IMG/VR virus record: IMGVR_UViG_3300035682_000076
Span: 1 to 41,030 of that record
Origin: a virus
Length of the DNA: 41,030 nucleotides
Strand: one strand, 5' to 3'
The position numbers were made by a program, and so were the translations under genes. Below, one piece after another: positions 35,476 through 41,030 of this stretch. The notes under the pieces were generated by a model. It had not been told where the DNA came from. It searched no databases and was given only the letters and a program-made list of their open reading frames with translations. Positions within the stretch are counted from its first letter, which is position 1. Each line of letters begins with the position of its first letter.

Positions 35476-37808
35476 TGGTTCCATTTATAAAAGTAACGTG
35501 GGAAGATGTCCCCGAAAATTTCACTCCTGAGAAAATCAGAAGGGTAAAATCTTATTTTGAGAAAAAATATAACGCAAAGACGGTTCAAGTAATTACTAAA
35601 ACATTAACTAGTGTTAATCAAACACGATTAGAATCGTTAGAGGCCTCAGATAATATCTTAGATCATCAGTACCAAAAGAAACTAATGAAAGATTTCATTA
35701 AGGATAATGAAATCGACATTAAATGGGAATTGGTTGATAGATTAGATAATAAAGTTAATGTTCAAATAGATAAATTAAATGAAAACAAAGTTAGATATAA
35801 TAAATGGTATATTAGGAAAGTGGAGTTTTCTAATTTTCTATCATTCGGAGATAATAACGTTATTGATTTTACTGGCTTGGACGGTATTACGGTAATTGAA
35901 TCCACACCTAAGAACTTCGGTGGTAAATCTACATCTTCAGTAGACCTTTTAATGTTCTTATTCTTCAACACAACAACAAAGACAAAAACTAATGGAGAAA
36001 TCTTTAATAGATTTACCGATAAGAATGATGTGAGTGTTCGTGGTGAAATTACCATTGATGGGGATGATTATGTGATTGAAAGAAAGACATCTCGTAAGAT
36101 GGGTAAGTCTGGTGAATATACCGTTAAAAACGAATTAGAGTTTTATAAAAAAACTGAAGATGGGGAAATTGTAAATTTATCTGGTGAACAAAGAAGAGAA
36201 ACGGAAGCATTTATATCTTCAGCAATTGGAACAGAAGAAGATTTCTTATCGACCATATTAACAACTGGTTATAATTTAGAAGAACTGATTGAATCCAAAC
36301 CAACCGCTCGTGGACAAATCTTAACAAAGTTCATGGGATTAGAAAATTTAAAAATTAAAGAAGAACTTGCAAAAGAAATTTATAATGATTGGGGTAAGAA
36401 ATTAGTATCCAACACATATAACAAAATTAGTTTAGAATCTGATAATGAAACGTACAAAGAAAGTATTATCAATTCAGAAAGTGAGATTGTAAAATTAACA
36501 AAAGAATTAGGTAAGTTTGAAAAGGATTTAGACAAGTTAGAAAAGAAAAGGGACGATGTATTCTTAAAAAGAAATAATGACGTTGATAAAGAATTACTGA
36601 ACACAAACCCAACTTTATTACAAAGAGAAGTTACTTTTTTATTAACTCAAAAAAATGTAAGTCAAACAAATGCCGACGGAGTTAGTGTTGTTGAACCATC
36701 ACAATTCTATGATGAAGACCAACACAAAGAGTTAAAAGGTGAAATGGCGAACCTTCAAGGAATTGATGTTGTATCCAAATATGAAAAGACCCAAAGAGAA
36801 AAATTAATCAAACAATTTGAAGAAGGAACAGTTTGCCCTACTTGTAATCGTGCGTTAGATGAGGTTGACCACACAGATGAAATTGAAAAGATTAAAAAAG
36901 AAATTGAAGATATCATTAAAGAGATGGAATTAAATCAAACTCAATTTGATTTATTAAAAGAACAATCGGAAGGGTTTGATAAATTAAAAACTGAATTTGA
37001 ATCTTACGAAAGAAACAAACTTCGTAAGGAAAGATATCAATTAGAGATTGAACAAAAACAATTGGAGATTGATAGTAAACAAAAAAGATTAGATAATTAC
37101 GAAAGTAATAAAAAGAAACTTGAGGATAACCAAAAGATTGATGCTGAAGTGATAGCACTTAAAACTAAAATTGAAACAGCAAACGGAGACATTAGACAGA
37201 CAAACACTAACATTGAAAAACACACCAATAACATTTCAAATATGAATGGTAAGGTCGGTATCAATGAGGAGTTAATTAAAAAGATTACGGCGGAGGAAGA
37301 GTTAGCTGCGGTGTTTAAAATATATTTAACGGTATACGGTAAGAATGGTATATCTAAAATTATCCTTAAAAATATGATTCCATTAATCAATCAGGAATTA
37401 TATCGTTTGTTGGTGGATAGTTGTCATTTCATTTTAGAGATGAATATAAATGATAAGAACGAGGTTGAATTTATTATGATAGATACAGAGACCCGAATCG
37501 TTAAACCTTTAAACGCGGGGTCTGGTTATGAAAGAACCATATCCTCATTGGCACTTCGTAGTGTATTAACTAAAATATCATCGTTACCCAAACCTAACAT
37601 CGTAGTTATGGACGAGGTGTTCGGTAAGATTGCTGACGAGAACTTGGAAATGGTTGGTGAGTTCTTTAAAAAGATTAAAAATTATTTTGACCATATACTT
37701 GTCATATCACATAATTCTTTAATACGTAATTGGTCTGATAATATCGTTATGATTAAGAAAGAAGAAAATGTTTCATCCATAGATTTTATCACAACAAAAA
37801 TTTCTTAG
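35475..37808 (+). CDS. 46: Recombination ATPase subunit, T4 gp46 / SbcC / Rad50-like
   Basis: The 777-residue SMC-like ATPase pairs with the gp47 nuclease. Residues 111-160 hold the N-terminal lobe (WYIRKVEFSNFLSFGDNNVI) with Walker A at STPKNFGGKSTSS (Lys151); the usual first Gly is replaced by Pro145. Two coiled-coil arms flank the zinc hook CPTC (Cys454, Cys457). The C-terminal lobe has a signature-like GSGYERTISSLALR, Walker B IVVMDEVFGKI (Asp713-Glu714), and VISHNS. A leading segment of about 110 residues before the usual start of the family (MVPFIKVTWEDVPENFTPEK) is unusual; T4 gp46 is 560 aa. The ATG overlaps the methylase stop and the gene ends in TAG. Confidence 0.92.
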   Translation: MVPFIKVTWEDVPENFTPEKIRRVKSYFEKKYNAKTVQVITKTLTSVNQTRLESLEASDNILDHQYQKKLMKDFIKDNEIDIKWELVDRLDNKVNVQIDKLNENKVRYNKWYIRKVEFSNFLSFGDNNVIDFTGLDGITVIESTPKNFGGKSTSSVDLLMFLFFNTTTKTKTNGEIFNRFTDKNDVSVRGEITIDGDDYVIERKTSRKMGKSGEYTVKNELEFYKKTEDGEIVNLSGEQRRETEAFISSAIGTEEDFLSTILTTGYNLEELIESKPTARGQILTKFMGLENLKIKEELAKEIYNDWGKKLVSNTYNKISLESDNETYKESIINSESEIVKLTKELGKFEKDLDKLEKKRDDVFLKRNNDVDKELLNTNPTLLQREVTFLLTQKNVSQTNADGVSVVEPSQFYDEDQHKELKGEMANLQGIDVVSKYEKTQREKLIKQFEEGTVCPTCNRALDEVDHTDEIEKIKKEIEDIIKEMELNQTQFDLLKEQSEGFDKLKTEFESYERNKLRKERYQLEIEQKQLEIDSKQKRLDNYESNKKKLEDNQKIDAEVIALKTKIETANGDIRQTNTNIEKHTNNISNMNGKVGINEELIKKITAEEELAAVFKIYLTVYGKNGISKIILKNMIPLINQELYRLLVDSCHFILEMNINDKNEVEFIMIDTETRIVKPLNAGSGYERTISSLALRSVLTKISSLPKPNIVVMDEVFGKIADENLEMVGEFFKKIKNYFDHILVISHNSLIRNWSDNIVMIKKEENVSSIDFITTKIS

Positions 37809-37824
37809 TTTCAAATATCTTAAT

Positions 37825-37832
37825 TATATTTG
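37825..37832 (+). promoter_or_regulatory. Bacteroidota-type -7 element upstream of the clpP-like gene
   Basis: TATATTTG fits TAnnTTTG, the -7 consensus of Bacteroidota housekeeping promoters, 23 bases before ATG 37856. A convincing -33 TTTG at the usual spacing is not seen. Confidence 0.45.
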
Positions 37833-37855
37833 TCCTATAAACTAAATTTACTTTT

Positions 37856-38533
37856 ATGACACCAAAAGATTACCAACAATTTGGACTTTATGCTAAAGAC
37901 AAAGGGATTAGCTCCTTAGATTTACATTATCACAATCAAAAAATTCAAGATAGTTTAACTCCATATATTTTGGAGGAGAGACAAATGAATGTTACAATAA
38001 TGGATGTGTTCTCAAGATTGATGATGGAACGTATCATTTGGGTTGCTGGTGGTGTAGATGACCATATGTCGACTATTTGTCAAGCACAATTAATGTTCTT
38101 GGATAGTTTAGATCATAATGACATTACAATGCACATCGATAGTCCAGGTGGAAGTGTGAAATCAGGTCTTTCAATTGTGGATGTTATGGATTATATCACA
38201 TCTGACATTAGAACCATCAATACAGGTATGGCAGCTTCAATGGGTTCGGTCCTATTAGGGGCTGGTACCAAAGGTAAAAGAGGGTCATTGAGGTTTTCCC
38301 AAACCATGTTACACCAATCATCAGGAGGTGCTGGAGGTAATATTCAAGACGCGAGAATTACTTTCCAAGAATGGGAAAAAGTAAACAATATCCTATTTGA
38401 ATTATTAGGTGAATATTGTGGAAAAACCGCAGAACAGGTTAAAAACGACGCCACAAGGGATTTATGGTTAAATGCGGAAGACGCACTATCCTACGGAATT
38501 ATTGATGAAATTGTTAAAAAGAAGAAAAAATAA
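37856..38533 (+). CDS. clpP: ClpP-like serine protease
   Basis: The 225-residue protein resembles the ClpP peptidase that forms a barrel-shaped chamber. The catalytic triad is intact: Ser128 in GMAASMGSVLL, His153 in TMLHQSSGGAGG and Asp202 in RDLWLNAEDALSYGIIDEI. The oxyanion/binding strand is HIDSPGGSVKSGLSIVD. The first 50 residues, longer than in bacterial ClpP, do not match. No ATPase partner is present in the window, so it may use host ClpX, replace or interfere with the host protease, or process phage proteins. It stands alone between a TAnnTTTG-type promoter element and a strong terminator. Confidence 0.9.
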   Translation: MTPKDYQQFGLYAKDKGISSLDLHYHNQKIQDSLTPYILEERQMNVTIMDVFSRLMMERIIWVAGGVDDHMSTICQAQLMFLDSLDHNDITMHIDSPGGSVKSGLSIVDVMDYITSDIRTINTGMAASMGSVLLGAGTKGKRGSLRFSQTMLHQSSGGAGGNIQDARITFQEWEKVNNILFELLGEYCGKTAEQVKNDATRDLWLNAEDALSYGIIDEIVKKKKK

Positions 38534-38535
38534 GT

Positions 38536-38562
38536 AAAGGGGGGATAAAACCCCCTTTCTTC
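38536..38562 (+). terminator. Intrinsic terminator after the clpP-like gene
   Basis: AAAGGGGG (38536-38543) pairs with CCCCCTTT (38551-38558) with a 7-base loop, followed by CTTC. The stem is GC-rich for this genome; the T run after it is poor. It abuts the next promoter motif. Confidence 0.78.
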
Positions 38563-38572
38563 ATATTTATAA
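38563..38572 (+). promoter_or_regulatory. Putative late promoter upstream of the membrane-anchored protein gene
   Basis: ATATTTATAA, an exact match, directly follows the terminator and lies 15 bases before ATG 38588. It is the only exact late motif in the intergenic regions after 29.4 kb. Confidence 0.6.
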
Positions 38573-38587
38573 TAAAACATAGAATAG

Positions 38588-39229
38588 ATGAAAAAATTTT
38601 TAAACTTAAAAAACATTGCATTAGGATTATTAATTGTAATAGTAGTTTTCCAACAATGTGGTGGAAACAAAAAAGGAACGGGAGAAATTGTGAAAATAGA
38701 TGGTAAAAAGTATGAACTTATCAAACATGAGATTGATACAATTGAAGTAGTTAAAACAAAGGTGGTAACTAAAAAAGGTGAAGACATTTATCACGAAACA
38801 ATTAAAGAAGTAACTATTCCTGCAATTGTAGATACTCAAGCTTTATTACACGATTATTTTGCAAAGAACATTTATAAAGACACATTACAATTACCAGATA
38901 GTTTAGGAACGGTGTCTTTAATTGATACCATCACTCAAAACAAAATTTTAGGTAGAATGTTTAATGCAAGTGTTAAACAAAGAACTATTAAAGAAACTAC
39001 AATTGTAAAAGAATTACCAAAGACTAAAGTATTCTACGGTTTTGAAGGTGGATTTAATAAAGCAGATGTGGTATCTCATTTAGGATTTGGCGTTTTAATT
39101 AATACAAAACAAGATAAAATATTTCATTTAGGAATTGGTGCAGCAAATAGAGTAACAGACGGAACCAATGGAGCATTAGCACCTTATATTGGAGGTGGTG
39201 TGTATTGGAAATTGAAACTTAAAAAATAA
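38588..39229 (+). CDS. Membrane-anchored protein with coiled stalk, unknown function
   Basis: The 213-residue protein begins with MKKFLNLKNIALGLLIVIVV, a signal anchor with one hydrophobic helix (residues 8-22), followed by FQQCGG; the Cys is placed as in a lipoprotein but QQC is not a good lipobox. Residues 30-130 are charged and repeat Val/Ile-Glu-Lys motifs (VKTKVVTKKGEDIYHETIKE). The last 80 residues (YGFEGGFNKADVVSHLGFGV, LAPYIGGGVYWKLKLKK) look like short amphipathic beta strands of an outer-membrane or periplasmic domain. Its late-type promoter and envelope topology would fit lysis or superinfection functions, for example a spanin-like role, but nothing proves it. Confidence 0.72.
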   Translation: MKKFLNLKNIALGLLIVIVVFQQCGGNKKGTGEIVKIDGKKYELIKHEIDTIEVVKTKVVTKKGEDIYHETIKEVTIPAIVDTQALLHDYFAKNIYKDTLQLPDSLGTVSLIDTITQNKILGRMFNASVKQRTIKETTIVKELPKTKVFYGFEGGFNKADVVSHLGFGVLINTKQDKIFHLGIGAANRVTDGTNGALAPYIGGGVYWKLKLKK

Positions 39230-39236
39230 TCCATAA

Positions 39237-39683
39237 ATGAATACATATGTATTATTTATTTTTGGTATGTTTGATGACCACGAAGATGTTGAGTATTTTT
39301 GTACCGATGTTATAGGTGAAAGTAAGGTTATCAAATCAATTAGATTCATTATAGAAAATTCAGAGAATATAATAGTAATATTTGATTCTGAAATGGAACC
39401 AATAGAGGTTGACCGAGAATTATATACAATATTAATTGACGAACATATTAAATTTTATTTCTTATTCAAAAGAGAAGATATGGTCACGGCTCACTTACCC
39501 CAACAAATTAAAGATTTAATTTTTACCCCGACTATTGATAATACGATAATTAGGGTAGATTACGAGAAAAACAAAAAAAGGGAAACTTTAGATTTAGACA
39601 GATTACTTGAAAAAATAGAAGAATCTGGAATTGAGAGCCTTACAACAGAAGAAAAAAACTTCCTTGACAATTTTGAAAATTAA
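39237..39683 (+). CDS. Small uncharacterised protein, 148 aa
   Basis: I do not recognise the fold. The N-terminal 75 residues alternate beta strands with acidic turns (TYVLFIFGMFDDHEDVEYFC, ENIIVIFDSEMEPIEVD). The C-terminal tail LDRLLEKIEESGIESLTTEE followed by KNFLDNF is a recurring Bacteroidota motif, which I recall at the ends of rhomboid-family and DUF6576-type proteins (D-x-[IL]-L-x-K-[IL]-x-x-x-G-x-x-S-L-T-x-x-E-x-x-x-L). It follows the membrane-anchored gene after 7 bases and its 3' end contains a TTGACA promoter element for the sigma gene. Function unknown. Confidence 0.75.
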   Translation: MNTYVLFIFGMFDDHEDVEYFCTDVIGESKVIKSIRFIIENSENIIVIFDSEMEPIEVDRELYTILIDEHIKFYFLFKREDMVTAHLPQQIKDLIFTPTIDNTIIRVDYEKNKKRETLDLDRLLEKIEESGIESLTTEEKNFLDNFEN

Positions 39684-39693
39684 GATATATTTC
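39664..39693 (+). promoter_or_regulatory. Promoter of the sigma-factor gene
   Basis: TTGACA (39664-39669) is spaced 16 bases from TATATT (39686-39691), a near-canonical sigma-70 pair. TATATTTC (39686-39693) also fits TAnnTTTG with one mismatch. ATG 39732 follows about 38 bases downstream. An early host-driven promoter is sensible for a phage sigma gene. Confidence 0.5.
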
Positions 39694-39731
39694 TTATCTT
39701 AGTACTATCCATCCACTTAAACTTACACCAC

Positions 39732-40547
39732 ATGAAAAAATCCATTTTAGTTAATCCAGACGAGATTCAATTGTACATCAAAGATTTACGAAAAATTCCT
39801 GTAATGTCACATCAAAGACAGGAAGAAATTTTTGAAATGTTAAACAATAAAAAAACTGATAAAGAAACAAAAGGAAAACTTTATAATGAATTGGTTGTTG
39901 GTAATTTAAGATTTGTAATATCCGTAGCTAAAATGTTTCAAAATCAGGGAATGGATTTATTGGATATTATTTCAGAAGGTAATATTGGTTTGATAAAGGC
40001 AGCGGAAAGATTTGACCCAACGACTGGATTGAAATTTATTTCATATGCTGTATGGTGGGTTAGACAATCAATAATGGCATCTCTAAATGAAAACTGTAGA
40101 ACAATTCGTATACCTTCAAATTTAGTACAAGATGCTCAAAAACAAAAGAAAATTGAAATAAGTGAAGAAGATAATTTCTTCATAAACAATGTTGAAGATG
40201 AAACTCCAATCGGAATTAATCTTCCATACTGTATTGGTTTATATAAAGAAATTAATGAAGATGGTGACCAATTAATTGATGTCATACCTAACAGAGAGGC
40301 TGAAAGTCCTGACGCCATTCTTAATTCACCAGAAGAAATAAAGAAAAAAGTTTCAGCAATGTTAAGTGTGTTGGATGATAGAGAAAAAATAATCATTGAA
40401 AGATATTATGGGTTAACGGGTATAGAATCTAACTTGGAAGATTTAGGTGAGGAGTTTGGTTGTACTAAAGAACGTATAAGACAATTACGTGATAAGGCTA
40501 TTAAGAAACTAAGAAACGAAAGTTTTGGTCTCTTAAACTATTTATAA
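39732..40547 (+). CDS. Phage RNA polymerase sigma factor, RpoD-like
   Basis: The 271-residue sigma-70 protein would redirect host RNA polymerase. Region 1.2 is visible at residues about 8-37 (DEIQLYIKDLRKIPVMSHQR), region 2 at 53-135 (NLRFVISVAKMFQNQGMDLL, DIISEGNIGLIKAAERFD, GLKFISYAVWWVRQSIMASL) and region 4 at 212-265 (LDDREKIIIERYYGLTG, FGCTKERIRQLRDKAIKKLR). The acidic residues 140-165 replace much of region 3. It is much closer to bacterial primary or group 2 sigma factors of Bacteroidota than to T4 gp55. It is the best candidate in the window for recognising the ATATTTATWA motifs. It is followed, after 3 bases, by a membrane-protein gene. Confidence 0.92.
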   Translation: MKKSILVNPDEIQLYIKDLRKIPVMSHQRQEEIFEMLNNKKTDKETKGKLYNELVVGNLRFVISVAKMFQNQGMDLLDIISEGNIGLIKAAERFDPTTGLKFISYAVWWVRQSIMASLNENCRTIRIPSNLVQDAQKQKKIEISEEDNFFINNVEDETPIGINLPYCIGLYKEINEDGDQLIDVIPNREAESPDAILNSPEEIKKKVSAMLSVLDDREKIIIERYYGLTGIESNLEDLGEEFGCTKERIRQLRDKAIKKLRNESFGLLNYL

Positions 40548-40550
40548 GGT

Positions 40551-41030
40551 ATGAATAATAATTGGTTAAAGTATTTGGTTGCACTGGCGGCTATTATGAT
40601 TGCAGGTAGTGCTGCATATTTTTCAGTAACAGGTCTTGGTGTTTTATTTAGTGGTGCAGCAATTGCCGTCATGATTATGGCAAGTTCATTAGAATTTGCA
40701 AAGTTAGTTACTGCAACTTATTTAAAACAAAAGTGGGAAAAAATAGAGTTACTTAGTAAAATTTATTTAACCACCTCCGTTGTTATTTTAATGTTAATTA
40801 CATCTGCGGGTATCTTCGGTTATCTTTCAAATGCATTCCAACAACAAAATTTAGGATTACAAAAAATTGAAAGAGACATTGCAGTTTACCAAACACAAAT
40901 CGTTAAAAATGATTTAGAAATATCTCGTTACACCACTCAATTAAACAATCAACAAAATATTCGTAATTCACAAGAGACAAATTTAACCAAACAAATTGAT
41001 AAGGATAAATCAACATCTAGAGTGTCTCAA
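40551..41030 (+). CDS. Multi-pass membrane protein with coiled-coil tail (5' part, cut by window edge)
   Basis: The reading frame is open for 160 codons up to the window end, so the gene is truncated at its 3' end. Three membrane helices are seen: residues about 8-26 (LVALAAIMIAGSAAYFSVTG), 28-45 (VLFSGAAIAVMIMASSLEF) and 70-92 (TSVVILMLITSAGIFGYLSN). After them comes a Gln/Asn-rich coiled-coil region (QKIERDIAVYQTQIVKND). The AYFSVTGLGVLFSGAA and SLEFAKLVTATYLKQKW pieces match a membrane protein I recall from T4-like phages of unknown function. ATG 40551 follows the sigma gene by 3 bases (AAGGT spacer). Confidence 0.82.
   Translation, partial: MNNNWLKYLVALAAIMIAGSAAYFSVTGLGVLFSGAAIAVMIMASSLEFAKLVTATYLKQKWEKIELLSKIYLTTSVVILMLITSAGIFGYLSNAFQQQNLGLQKIERDIAVYQTQIVKNDLEISRYTTQLNNQQNIRNSQETNLTKQIDKDKSTSRVSQ

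Noticed and set aside
38588-39229. Lipoprotein call for the membrane-anchored protein
   Set aside because: FQQC is a poor lipobox, so I only claim a signal anchor.

Overview
The window is a low-GC stretch of a tailed-phage genome: a T4-like, contractile-tailed (myovirus-type) phage that probably infects a Bacteroidota host. All 31 genes I support lie on the + strand, are tightly packed, and often share TAATG stop/start overlaps. Phage identity rests on T4-type gp25, gp6, gp46 and gp47 relatives, an S74-terminated tail fibre and a long run of virion proteins. The host inference rests on SprB-like adhesin repeats in a tail protein, a DUF5522-type Cys-rich miniprotein, a Bacteroidota-RpoD-like sigma factor, one TAnnTTTG-type promoter element, and A-rich leaders instead of Shine-Dalgarno sites. 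There is no tRNA, CRISPR array or insertion sequence that I can see.

Layout. 1-1629: the 3' part of an adenosylcobalamin-dependent ribonucleotide reductase (nrdJ), followed by a 54-residue Cys-rich ORF that contains a terminator-like hairpin. 1660-29385: a virion block of about 15 genes. It starts with baseplate wedge genes (gp25, gp6), continues with large uncharacterised baseplate/tail proteins (1248, 598, 541 and 267 aa), a 1150-aa tail fibre with Gly-X-Y arrays and an S74 self-cleaving chaperone, and a 1957-aa protein with a Thr-Pro-Asn stalk and SprB-like domains, and ends with five more structural proteins. 29424-37808: replication and recombination genes: RuvC-like resolvase, DnaG-type primase, PD-(D/E)XK nuclease, gp47 nuclease, a coiled repeat protein, a small membrane protein, a complete type II restriction-modification pair (EcoRI-family endonuclease plus D12-class adenine methylase), then gp46. 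37856-41030: a ClpP-like protease, a membrane-anchored protein, a small unknown protein, an RpoD-like sigma factor and a truncated multi-pass membrane protein.

Regulation. A motif ATATTTATWA recurs a few to about 25 bases upstream of the first genes of structural units (1647, 3987, 12071, 23091, 23877, 24468, 27861, 38563; weaker at 29391). It is absent from most of the replication intergenic regions. I read it as this phage's late-promoter element, possibly served by the sigma factor at 39732-40547. Two replication-region promoters instead share GGCAACTTA placed 33-35 bases before TATATTTW.

Most notable points: the EcoRI-like restriction-modification cassette fitted exactly between two TAATG junctions, next to gp46; marked scarcity of GAATTC compared with CAATTG; the periodic Gly-X-Y and Thr-Pro fibres with repeated hydrophobic islands; and a structured, GC-richer intergenic RNA candidate at 30091-30164.
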